IMG/VR virus record: IMGVR_UViG_3300009008_000153
Coordinates: 1 to 32,182 of that record
DNA from: a virus
Reading direction: 5' to 3' (one strand)
Length of the DNA: 32,182 bases
Shown: positions 1 through 6,989 of the stretch, in pieces
Position numbering within the stretch: the stretch's first letter is position 1
Layout of the letters: each line of letters opens with the position of its first letter
Notes under the pieces: model-generated
Told to the model about the DNA's origin: nothing
Seen by the model: the letters and a program-made list of their open reading frames with translations, nothing else
Databases searched by the model: none
Program-made: the position numbers and the translations under genes

Positions 1-1369
1 TTCCTCCTTCTTTCTTGAATACTTGGTATTTTTCCTTCAAAGCATCTAACCTGTCCTTCGAAGATTTTTGAATTATATCATTTACTGTTTCACCTGTCTG
101 AGACAGGACTTTGATGGTCACGCTAGCGGTATCCATGAACAAAGGATACACGAGTCCATCCGGGCCGTTTCTATTCTTCGCTACGAAGATACGACCAGTA
201 TTATTGTTCTTGTCCTCTACCGTTCTAGAGACGGTAAAGATAAAATCTGCTACAAAGCATTTGTTGAATGCCTCCGAAATCGATTCCATGGTAATCACTT
301 CAGCATTCAGTCCGGACCTGTTTGTTTGTGATGCTGTCCAGAGTGGACACTCACAAATCTGAGCCAATCCTCTTAGCTCTTCGTAAATAGTTTCGAGTTG
401 GTGTCTTTTCTCATCTTTTCGGCTATTTTCGGGCTTGATTAGGTCCCCATAGTCCACGATGATCATATCTGGGACGAAATCTCGCCTTTTTAGCTTCTCA
501 AGGTGATTTTTAATCGTTTGGATACTAGCGCTTCGTGTGGGATATTCTTTGACGATAAGACGACCTGGTACTTCTTTTATCTCATCGTAAATCTTCTCTT
601 TAAAAACAGTAAGATTTCTCAGTTCAACGCCAGTAATAGCAGCATCATAACGACCAGCAACAATAGTGTCACCAAGTTCCAGTGTGTAGTGTAATACATT
701 TTTCCCGGCTTTAACCGCCTGTGCCCCAAGATGTACGAGTACCATTGATTTACCCGCACCAGTAGGAGCAACAACAACCCCCAACTCACCTTTACCAAGG
801 CCTCCTTTAGAAATTTCATCAATATCTTTCCACCCTGTCGTTACTGGGTCTCTTGATTTCTTAACAAACCTCGCTTCAAAGTCTGCAAGATAATCATACC
901 CCATTGTATTATCAGAACCCAACTTGAGAGCATCATCGATAACCTTAGATACCTCATCAAAAGACGATGATTTAATTAGTTCGACTGATTTTATCAGGGC
1001 ACCTTTTAATTTTTGCTTTTTGCAAAAATCAAGTGCTGTATCTTTGATGTAATCAACCGAGTCAGGTAGGTCACCGCTGGCCAAGACTCTTGCGTAGTAA
1101 TCTCTGATTCTGGTTTTGACCGATTCTGGTTCGCTGTCCAGACCTGTTCGAATGATCGAACGCATAATATTAGATGTGGGGTGGACTCCATATTTCTCTC
1201 TATACTCCTGTATCTTTCGGATAAACACTCTCAGGTGCTTCAATTCCAAGAAATTAATGTCCAAAACTTCAAACATTTGATCCGCGAATGGTCGGTCGTT
1301 TAAAATCATATGACATAGGTCTTCCTGAAAAGACTTTCCAAATTTGGAGAAGCTTGTATCTTGTTCCAT
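1..1369 (-). CDS. 41: Replicative DNA helicase, T4 gp41 / DnaB family (3' end beyond window)
   Basis: The frame is open from an ATG at 1369 to the window edge, giving 456 visible codons with no stop. It should encode the hexameric 5'-3' helicase that unwinds DNA at the phage fork together with the primase. Visible motifs are Walker A (APTGAGKSM, about residue 205), the DnaB-type segment YTLELGD, Walker B (MIIVDYGDL), the sensor-like TASQTNRSG and the arginine-finger segment VAKNRNGPDG. The N-terminal 150 residues are helical, as in the DnaB/gp41 N-terminal domain. T4 gp41 is about 475 aa, so only a short C-terminal tail is missing. It follows the 5'-nuclease gene after 35 nt, with GGAT 5-8 nt ahead of the ATG as a modest ribosome site. 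It lies in the replication block with uvsX and gp32, as expected for its role. Confidence 0.93.
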   Translation of the reverse strand, partial: MEQDTSFSKFGKSFQEDLCHMILNDRPFADQMFEVLDINFLELKHLRVFIRKIQEYREKYGVHPTSNIMRSIIRTGLDSEPESVKTRIRDYYARVLASGDLPDSVDYIKDTALDFCKKQKLKGALIKSVELIKSSSFDEVSKVIDDALKLGSDNTMGYDYLADFEARFVKKSRDPVTTGWKDIDEISKGGLGKGELGVVVAPTGAGKSMVLVHLGAQAVKAGKNVLHYTLELGDTIVAGRYDAAITGVELRNLTVFKEKIYDEIKEVPGRLIVKEYPTRSASIQTIKNHLEKLKRRDFVPDMIIVDYGDLIKPENSRKDEKRHQLETIYEELRGLAQICECPLWTASQTNRSGLNAEVITMESISEAFNKCFVADFIFTVSRTVEDKNNNTGRIFVAKNRNGPDGLVYPLFMDTASVTIKVLSQTGETVNDIIQKSSKDRLDALKEKYQVFKKEGG

Positions 1370-1382
1370 GTTTATCCTTTGT

Positions 1383-1390
1383 TATTTATA
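1383..1390 (-). promoter_or_regulatory. TATAAATA late-promoter motif upstream of gp41
   Basis: The minus strand reads TATAAATA in the short gap between the 5'-nuclease and gp41, 13 nt before the ATG. This is the exact T4 late promoter -10 consensus. A leader starting here would be very short. A sigma70-like TATACT lies just upstream, without a convincing -35. A helicase would normally be early or middle, so chance is possible in this AT-rich gap. Confidence 0.4.
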
Positions 1391-1404
1391 CAGTATAACA
1401 GGTT

Positions 1405-2367
1405 TTACCGAGAAAAGGAAGAGATAATGTTGTTAAATCTCTGGTCCAGGTCTTGGGTACTCACGGTGAGCACTCCATCTTTGATCATCAATTTTCTCAT
1501 CTCCGTTTGATTGTATTGTGGCTTATACTGCTCAAACGTATCGTCAATCCCTTGTTTGGCTTGAATTGAAAGCATGGGCGAGGATAATTGCATAATATCA
1601 TAATTGTTTTCTATTAACTCCTTTGACTCTAAAATGTTCGTATACACTTTTTGTTTATTTTCTGGTTTTTCACATTCTGCCAGAATGCTATCTAAATAGT
1701 GCGTCTTCTCCTCTTTTAGGAAAGGAAATTTCTTTGCGACTGTTGGAAGTCCCACTCTAGGCACTCCTGGTAGGTTATCTGAGGAGTCTCCTACTATCGC
1801 TCTGGCCAAAGCGAAGTTCGTGGGGTGAATGTTAAATTTTTCCACCACGACGTTCTTGTTCAAATACTCTTTTTGGATAGGTCTGTGTAAAACTGTCTTG
1901 TCATCCAACAATTGAATAAAATCTTTATCAGCTGATACAATCACCTTCTGCCAGTCCTCAAACATGGGAGTATTTTTGATGTAAGAAATAACATCGTCTG
2001 CTTCGACGTGTGGTTCCATGAACTGAATAATCGGAGTGTTATTGAAGTACTCAATCACCCTCATCTGTTGCCAGACCTTGTTGTCAGTGATTTCTTCCTG
2101 ACTCATGCCGACTTGGCCCCAGTTTGTACGTGGTGGCTTACGGCCTCCCTTGTATGACTTATTCATTGCTCTTCGCTTTTGGGAGCCGCCCTTACCGTCC
2201 CAAACCAAAACAACCAAATCTGGCTTGATTTCTCTAGTCAGTTTATTTGTAATATTGATAAATGTCCTGATACCACCGATTGGGTCACCATTAGGGTTCT
2301 TGCTGGGGTCTACGATATAACCCCTAATAAACTGGTTGTACGCATCTACGATCATTACTCTATTCAT
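1405..2367 (-). CDS. FEN-family 5'-3' exonuclease / T4 RNase H-like
   Basis: Predicted 320-aa structure-specific 5' nuclease that would remove RNA primers and flaps from lagging-strand fragments. The N-terminus reads MNRVMIVDAYNQF, with the first metal-binding aspartate in the VDA segment. Further acidic motifs are EADDVISY, SADKDFIQLL and GDSSDNLPGVPRVG, the last being the helix-three-turn-helix plus final aspartates. These resemble bacterial Pol I 5'-nuclease domains more than T4 Rnh, but length and position match the T4 role. I chose the ATG at 2367 because GGAG lies 6 nt upstream. The ATG at 2379 abuts the terminator T-run, and the longer frame to 2463 runs through the terminator hairpin and the uvsX 3' end. 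The gene begins only 12 nt after that terminator. Confidence 0.88.
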   Translation of the reverse strand: MNRVMIVDAYNQFIRGYIVDPSKNPNGDPIGGIRTFINITNKLTREIKPDLVVLVWDGKGGSQKRRAMNKSYKGGRKPPRTNWGQVGMSQEEITDNKVWQQMRVIEYFNNTPIIQFMEPHVEADDVISYIKNTPMFEDWQKVIVSADKDFIQLLDDKTVLHRPIQKEYLNKNVVVEKFNIHPTNFALARAIVGDSSDNLPGVPRVGLPTVAKKFPFLKEEKTHYLDSILAECEKPENKQKVYTNILESKELIENNYDIMQLSSPMLSIQAKQGIDDTFEQYKPQYNQTEMRKLMIKDGVLTVSTQDLDQRFNNIISSFSR

Positions 2368-2379
2368 CTTCTTCTCCAT

Positions 2380-2407
2380 AAAAAAAGCCCGCCAGAAGAG
2401 GCGGGCT
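2380..2407 (-). terminator. Intrinsic terminator after uvsX, possible attenuator for the 5'-nuclease
   Basis: On the minus strand a 7-bp GC stem (GCCCGCC / GGCGGGC, plus one A-T pair) with loop TCTTCT is followed by seven T residues. It starts 10 nt after the uvsX stop. The next gene's ribosome site lies immediately after the T-run, leaving no room for a promoter between them. Confidence 0.9.
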
Positions 2408-2416
2408 GTGTGGTGG

Positions 2417-3544
2417 CTAATCTTCGGCCGGAGTTTCGTCCGGATCGTAGAAGTCGCCTGCATTGCCTTCTCTATTCTTGAACTTCATAATAACATCTTC
2501 TTCAATAATAGTCAAGACACTTTCTCTGAATTTTTCACTCTCAAGTTTGGTGATCCATTGTTTGCGCTGGAACTTTTCCTTAGATCCATCATTGTGAATT
2601 AGCGTAAACCATGCACCAGACTGTTCAAGTCTTTCAGAGATTTGGATTGCATCGAACCAACTTTCTTCATCTTGGACACCAACAGCATCATCTCCCCACA
2701 GGATCTTGAAGTTGCAGGTTCGGCCGTGGGTCCCGAAGCGAGACTTCTCCAACTTTACCTTCACTTCAGATCCAATGCGGAAACCATTGTCATCAACGAT
2801 GAAACTAGCCTTAGCTTTCCTTGCGGTGAGCCACACACGAAGTGAATAAGCGTAAATCATAGCCTTTCCACCCGGGGTCGTGTATGGTTCAGTCATAGCC
2901 TGTGCTGGCGTTCTTGCTCCTAGATTAGTCTTCAATTGGTTGAGGACTAGAAAGGTAGCATTTGCATCAGCAATAGGGATAGTTAATTTAGACATTCCCT
3001 TGGCTAGGATCCTAGGCTTTACTGCCATAGAAGACTGAGGATTGAAGTCGCCATCAATATCAGAAATCGAGGGAGTAAGAGCCAAAGAATCCCAAATGAA
3101 AAGCCATTTGTTGCCAGTAGCTAGCAGTTCTTCGATGGTCTCCAGGACAAACTCAACAGATGCTGCTTGGACATACATAAGTCTGTCTAAGTCACAACCT
3201 GCTCGCTCCATAAAAGAAGGGTCGATGGCTGACTCTGAATCAAAGTATACTACATCGATACCCATCTTTTGAGCGTTGCCAGCAATCTGGGCAGCCAAGA
3301 ATGACTTGCCAGTACCGGGAAGGCCAGCGATCTCTGAGATTTTACCTACAGGGATTCCAGCGTGTCTGCCCTTACAAATAATAGCATCAAGCCATTTTGA
3401 GCCAGTAGGTATCCACTCGTTCACTTCTGTCGGATTATTATCCTGAAGTGAGTGTGCAACCTCTCTACCGGCTTTTTTGTTGATAATGCCTCTGATAGAG
3501 GCAATATCTAAAGCACCTTTCTTAAGTTTAGAAACCTTAGCCAT
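2417..3544 (-). CDS. uvsX: UvsX recombinase (RecA/Rad51 family)
   Basis: A 375-aa strand-exchange ATPase that forms filaments on single-stranded DNA. In T4-like phages it drives recombination-dependent replication and repair. Walker A is GLPGTGKS at residues 74-81. Walker B is LFIWDSLAL near residue 150, followed by the DNA-binding loop region. TPGGKAMIYAYSLRVWL corresponds to the conserved core after loop 2. T4 UvsX is 391 aa, so this is full length. The ATG at 3544 has AGGTG 4 nt upstream and lies only 7 nt after the gp32 stop, so the two are co-transcribed. The C-terminus is acidic, as is usual in RecA-like proteins. A strong terminator follows. Confidence 0.97.
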   Translation of the reverse strand: MAKVSKLKKGALDIASIRGIINKKAGREVAHSLQDNNPTEVNEWIPTGSKWLDAIICKGRHAGIPVGKISEIAGLPGTGKSFLAAQIAGNAQKMGIDVVYFDSESAIDPSFMERAGCDLDRLMYVQAASVEFVLETIEELLATGNKWLFIWDSLALTPSISDIDGDFNPQSSMAVKPRILAKGMSKLTIPIADANATFLVLNQLKTNLGARTPAQAMTEPYTTPGGKAMIYAYSLRVWLTARKAKASFIVDDNGFRIGSEVKVKLEKSRFGTHGRTCNFKILWGDDAVGVQDEESWFDAIQISERLEQSGAWFTLIHNDGSKEKFQRKQWITKLESEKFRESVLTIIEEDVIMKFKNREGNAGDFYDPDETPAED

Positions 3545-3551
3545 GTTTCAC

Positions 3552-4310
3552 CTACTGATTCAACAAATCGTTGAATGCATTCTCCACCGAGTCCGAAGAC
3601 GTGGTGGTTGTAGCGCTGGTACCGCCAAATTTCTCTACCTCTGAATTTCCGGATTCTCCTGAGAGGAACTGGTCCATAATGGACTGAACTTCTTCAGTTG
3701 TCTTACGTTCAAAGATTTCATCAAAGTTTGGAATAGTTTCCAAAAGCTCTGCGCAACGGTCATCCCCGCCTACCGCGTCGTCACAAAGAGGGGTTTTTCT
3801 CGGGCGAGGACGGATGTCCGTCCGAGGAAAACTAGCACCAGGCAGTTTGCCATACATCAACTTGAGATCGTTTCCTGTCTCGGGATCTGTGATATCACCA
3901 TAATCAGGATCGAGGACGATCGTAAGGAGCTTTTCGTAAGCCATCTTTCCATAGCCCCAGACTTTAATTCCCTCTGATTCTTCGCCTCGAACTAGGACCG
4001 GCGAGAAAAATCTTTGTTTTGCGAACATTTCCTTCGCTTGACGCTTACTGTCCTCCGTACCTTCGTTCCAAAGCTTATTGGCAAAGTTGCACGTTGGGCA
4101 GTCATCTCCAAAGTTACGCTTTGGGCAGAGAAAGGATTGACCACCAACTCCGTAGTGGAAAAATTTCTCTTTGAAAGGATCACCATCCTTTGTGGAAACA
4201 ATACGAATATTGCTTTCCCCATCTTCAGGGCGCCAGAAGTTCTTCTTTCCGTCTCCCTTTCCATTAAGTTTATCTAACTTCGCTTTCATTGCGTCTAAAT
4301 TAAGTGCCAT
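3552..4310 (-). CDS. 32: Single-stranded DNA-binding protein gp32
   Basis: A 252-aa single-stranded DNA-binding protein that coats DNA at the fork and during recombination and recruits the other replisome proteins. The zinc site expected for gp32 is visible: His52, Cys62, Cys71 and Cys74, the same H-C-C-C order as in T4. The N-terminal basic region (residues 9-23) fits the cooperativity domain. The C-terminus ends in the short acidic tail NAFNDLLNQ after a Ser/Thr-rich linker, like the partner-binding tail of other gp32 proteins. It is shorter than T4 gp32 (301 aa) and close to cyanophage versions. Translation starts at ATG 4310 behind GGAGG. A strong sigma70 promoter and a structured leader precede it, and uvsX follows. 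Confidence 0.95.
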   Translation of the reverse strand: MALNLDAMKAKLDKLNGKGDGKKNFWRPEDGESNIRIVSTKDGDPFKEKFFHYGVGGQSFLCPKRNFGDDCPTCNFANKLWNEGTEDSKRQAKEMFAKQRFFSPVLVRGEESEGIKVWGYGKMAYEKLLTIVLDPDYGDITDPETGNDLKLMYGKLPGASFPRTDIRPRPRKTPLCDDAVGGDDRCAELLETIPNFDEIFERKTTEEVQSIMDQFLSGESGNSEVEKFGGTSATTTTSSDSVENAFNDLLNQ

Positions 4311-4383
4311 TATTAATACCTCCTATTGGTTTGTTGTTTTTTTGCACACTCTTGGCTATAGCAGGTCAGCGAATATCCTGACC
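4311..4383 (-). promoter_or_regulatory. gp32 mRNA leader: hairpin plus unstructured A/C-rich ribosome-binding region
   Basis: Downstream of the promoter the transcript would form a hairpin with arms GGTCAG / CTGACC (4364-4383, loop of 8). This is followed by a CAAAAAAACAACAAACC-type single-stranded stretch leading into AGGAGG and the ATG at 4310. T4 gp32 represses its own translation by binding a folded element followed by an unstructured region that covers the ribosome site. The layout here is the same kind. I could not find a convincing pseudoknot partner for the loop. Confidence 0.55.
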
Positions 4384-4393
4384 AACTGTTTAT

Positions 4394-4422
4394 ATAATAT
4401 CTTATTTTTTATTCTGTGTCAA
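4394..4422 (-). promoter_or_regulatory. Sigma70 promoter for gp32-uvsX
   Basis: The minus strand carries TTGACA (4417-4422), exactly 17 nt, then TATTAT (4394-4399). This is a perfect -35 and a five-of-six -10 with optimal spacing. Transcription would start near 4387, just after the ParB-like gene ends at 4431. Confidence 0.85.
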
Positions 4423-4430
4423 CTATTATT

Positions 4431-5594
4431 TTATTCTAAAATTCCGCTAGAATTTTGCTTAAAGTGAAGCCCGGAGTCTGAAGGGTGGTTCAGTTGTTGG
4501 ACCCAAAAGCACTCCAAAATTTCCGGGAAATCTTTGTTTCTAAGTTTCGTATTTAAAGGATCGATTGTTTTTGAGACAAAATCTCTCCTTTGCTTATTGA
4601 GAGCCAAAATATTTGTATTTGGCGCATTGACTTTCATCAAAATCTTAACACCTTTTGTTGAACTCAAAGTGTTTGTCAAATACATCTCAAATAACTCCAG
4701 CGTGACTTTTTCATTAAGTTTGTTGCCGTTAGTTGAGACGTGAGTTATACAAGTATTATCACTTGGATCTACCCACTCAACGAAGCTCATCCTAGAAGGC
4801 TTAGTCTTGCCGGGTTTAACTCCGGAAGGCCAACCTATCGATGTAGCTGCGTGCGTCCAGTCAGAAAACTCAACTGGTCGAATGATTGACTGACCTTTCG
4901 AAGCCATCTTTAGAATCTTTGTTCTAGTTCCCTTGCTTCGAAACTGACCGGGATGTAGCCAATCCATAACAGCATTAAACGCACTCTCATCCTGATCAAG
5001 CCAGTTTCCTGTGGGGTTTAAGCCCTCAAAGGTTGGATCTTCGCGATAAAGCTGCTCGACTTGTATTGCTGCGCCCTGCATGTTATATGGGTTGTTTGGG
5101 GGTGGTGAGTTTGAACGAATCTTTGACACCAAGTCTTTAAAAGCAGTGTTTGTAGCCAGCTTATAAGAGCCGTCTTTTTGTTCAACATATGGCTTTGATA
5201 CTTTCAAGAACCACAACTTTTGACCAGGGTAAATTTCCATCAAAACAGGCAAGCGATTGTGACCTGTCTCTAAATTAAGTTGCTCACTTATATGGGGAAC
5301 GAATTTCAATCCCTCGGCCTCAATTAAGGGCTTTAATTGTTCGTTACAATAGTCTTCATCATATTCCTTATCTCTGACTTGTGATCTTTTTATCTGATTG
5401 GGTGAAAGTTCAACAAAGTCAACTATAAACTTTCGACATTTATCTCCATTTGCAGTCTCAAACTCAAGACTCTGAATTTGTTGAATATCCTCTCTTGGGT
5501 TCTGATATCCTTTTGCTACCAATTTCGCGATTGCTTGGTTCTCTTTTGTTTCCAAGATCGAAACCGGGGTGTTTTTTAAATTTACTGTGTTCAT
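4431..5594 (-). CDS. ParB/sulfiredoxin-fold domain protein
   Basis: A 387-aa protein. Residues 58-135 resemble the ParB N-terminal (ParB/Srx) fold: a VELSPNQI...QVRD start, a helix-rich segment, then the conserved ETGHNRLPVL, equivalent to the G-x-(H/N)-R box that binds nucleotide or phosphate in ParB-type CTPases and nucleases. The C-terminal 250 residues carry no motif I recognise. Similar phage proteins are usually annotated as ParB-like nucleases. The real activity (CTP switch, nuclease or regulator) cannot be told from sequence. The start at 5594 overlaps the preceding gene's stop as ATGA, implying translational coupling, and a sigma70 promoter lies inside that gene. The ribosome site itself is weak. 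Function is inferred only from the fold. Confidence 0.6.
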   Translation of the reverse strand: MNTVNLKNTPVSILETKENQAIAKLVAKGYQNPREDIQQIQSLEFETANGDKCRKFIVDFVELSPNQIKRSQVRDKEYDEDYCNEQLKPLIEAEGLKFVPHISEQLNLETGHNRLPVLMEIYPGQKLWFLKVSKPYVEQKDGSYKLATNTAFKDLVSKIRSNSPPPNNPYNMQGAAIQVEQLYREDPTFEGLNPTGNWLDQDESAFNAVMDWLHPGQFRSKGTRTKILKMASKGQSIIRPVEFSDWTHAATSIGWPSGVKPGKTKPSRMSFVEWVDPSDNTCITHVSTNGNKLNEKVTLELFEMYLTNTLSSTKGVKILMKVNAPNTNILALNKQRRDFVSKTIDPLNTKLRNKDFPEILECFWVQQLNHPSDSGLHFKQNSSGILE

Positions 5595-6085
5595 AATACT
5601 TTTATTCCATATTTTTTAATTTCTGATGTAGTAACATTTGCTGACAATCTGGGGTCTTTCTTGTTTAAGACTGTAGCAAAACTTTTCTTTAACTTTGGTA
5701 ACAGTATATCATATACTTGTTTTCCTGTCAACTTAAAAGATTCAGCCAATTCTCCTTTTTCAAAACGATTAAAGTAGTGTTCTGAGTACTTTAAAATCTT
5801 TTCTTCCTTCAGGTATTTGACTTGCTTTTCCCAAGTTGGTTGAACTGAGATTCCCGTATAAGATCCTTTCACTTTTTTATCAATCGTAGACTTGTACTCT
5901 ATCTCTTCTCCCCTTTTATTGAAGGCATCTGCGCCTGATAGCGTTGCCGCGACAGTATGTCCTAATGCGCAAGCGGCATAAATTTCTTTTGCTCTTGCAT
6001 ACGAAAAAGGATCTCCCCATTCGTTCTCTTCACAGAGATCTGCCATTTTTTTATACAACTTTGCGAACTTTTCTTCTGGACTCAT
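5591..6085 (-). CDS. Small PD-(D/E)xK nuclease candidate, possible restriction endonuclease
   Basis: A 164-aa protein beside a DNA methyltransferase. Residues 50-66 read SGADAFNKRGEEIEYKS, which offers D53, nine residues, then E63-Y-K65: the spacing of a PD-(D/E)xK catalytic core. It is followed by GSYTGISVQPTW and a lysine-rich helical C-terminal half with LPKLKK. I do not recognise a specific named restriction enzyme, and 164 aa is short for a type II enzyme, so a nuclease that works as a dimer, or a non-nuclease relative, are alternatives. The ATG at 6085 has an excellent GGAGGA ribosome site and its own sigma70 promoter embedded in the end of the methyltransferase gene. It is translationally coupled to the ParB-like gene. 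Confidence 0.5.
   Translation of the reverse strand: MSPEEKFAKLYKKMADLCEENEWGDPFSYARAKEIYAACALGHTVAATLSGADAFNKRGEEIEYKSTIDKKVKGSYTGISVQPTWEKQVKYLKEEKILKYSEHYFNRFEKGELAESFKLTGKQVYDILLPKLKKSFATVLNKKDPRLSANVTTSEIKKYGIKVL
5703..5731 (-). promoter_or_regulatory. Sigma70 promoter inside the nuclease candidate, reading into the ParB-like gene
   Basis: TTGACA (5726-5731), 17 nt, then TATACT (5703-5708) on the minus strand. The start would fall near 5696, about 100 nt upstream of the ParB-like ATG. It is the middle one of three promoters of the same design in 1.8 kb. Confidence 0.65.
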
Positions 6086-6110
6086 TGTTCCTCCAATTTT
6101 TTATATTATA

Positions 6111-6139
6111 ATAATATCAGGATTTGTTAATTCTGTCAA
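6111..6139 (-). promoter_or_regulatory. Sigma70 promoter for the nuclease candidate
   Basis: TTGACA (6134-6139), 17 nt, then TATTAT (6111-6116) on the minus strand. The -35 element lies within the last codons of the methyltransferase gene. The predicted start is near 6104, about 19 nt before the ATG at 6085, so it gives a tight leader containing GGAGGA. Confidence 0.85.
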
Positions 6140-6989
6140 GACTTTTTTCATAAAAATCTTTATCTACCTCGCAACCAACAAAACTACGACCGGATCTCTT
6201 TGCGGCGACGGCCGTTGTGGCTGCTCCCAAAAATGGATCCAGGACCAAATCACCCTCATTTGAGTGCTTTTTGATTAGTTCTTCAAAAAGAGGCAAGCTT
6301 TTTTGAGTTGGGTGAAATCGATTTTTACCGCCTTGAAGTGGAAATTCATAAACAGCATTATCATATTTAGAGTTAAAAGTTGGGGACCCCTTCTTGACAC
6401 CCATCAAAGCGATCTCTCTACAGTTTGTCAAATAATTTCTAGAACTATTCAATGGCTGTGGGTTTGTTTTAATCCATTCTATAAATCTATGCTGCTTAAA
6501 TTTGTTATTTTCTAAGATATCTCTCAAGTTTGTGATTTTCCAAATATCGAAAAAAATAATAGCTGTACCGGTAGGCTTCAAAACGCGATAAAATTCGGAT
6601 ACGAAATCATTCAAAATATCCAAACTGAATTGAGAGTCCCAGTCTCCATAATCAGTTGTTATTGCATATTTCTTTCCATAGATAGATCCATATTTTATAT
6701 AATCGGATTTCATCCTAGAAGTTGCTGCTGCTCTGTCCACAACATTGCTGCTTTCAAAAAACTTATTCAAATCATTTTTAGGATTTGAAATATAATCGTT
6801 CCATTGCTGCTCAGTTTTTGCTGGTGGGGTACCAGGTTGATCTTGTTTTTTAACGTGTTCCGCCCATTTGTGCATACCAGTAGTTCGAGATGTAATATAT
6901 GGAGGGTCCGTTAAGACTAGGTCCACAGAATTTGACTCGATGGTCTTAAGGAACTCTAGGCCCTCTTGGTTGAAAATTTTAATCGTCAC
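6117..6989 (-). CDS. Beta-class DNA methyltransferase (N6-adenine or N4-cytosine)
   Basis: A 290-aa S-adenosylmethionine-dependent amino-methyltransferase. The catalytic motif IV TDPPY is at residues 27-31 near the N-terminus. The cofactor-binding motif DPFLGAATT is at 251-259 near the C-terminus, preceded by FHPTQKS, as is common in this family. That order (catalytic, target recognition, cofactor) defines the beta class. Residues 35-110 and 170-220 would hold the target recognition region, so the target sequence cannot be predicted. The GTG start at 6989 has AAGG 8 nt upstream and overlaps the preceding gene by 11 nt. It is the last member of the long coupled run that starts in the tail genes. 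Next to a nuclease candidate it may be half of a restriction-modification pair, or it may protect phage DNA alone. Confidence 0.9.
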   Translation of the reverse strand: MTIKIFNQEGLEFLKTIESNSVDLVLTDPPYITSRTTGMHKWAEHVKKQDQPGTPPAKTEQQWNDYISNPKNDLNKFFESSNVVDRAAATSRMKSDYIKYGSIYGKKYAITTDYGDWDSQFSLDILNDFVSEFYRVLKPTGTAIIFFDIWKITNLRDILENNKFKQHRFIEWIKTNPQPLNSSRNYLTNCREIALMGVKKGSPTFNSKYDNAVYEFPLQGGKNRFHPTQKSLPLFEELIKKHSNEGDLVLDPFLGAATTAVAAKRSGRSFVGCEVDKDFYEKSLDRINKS

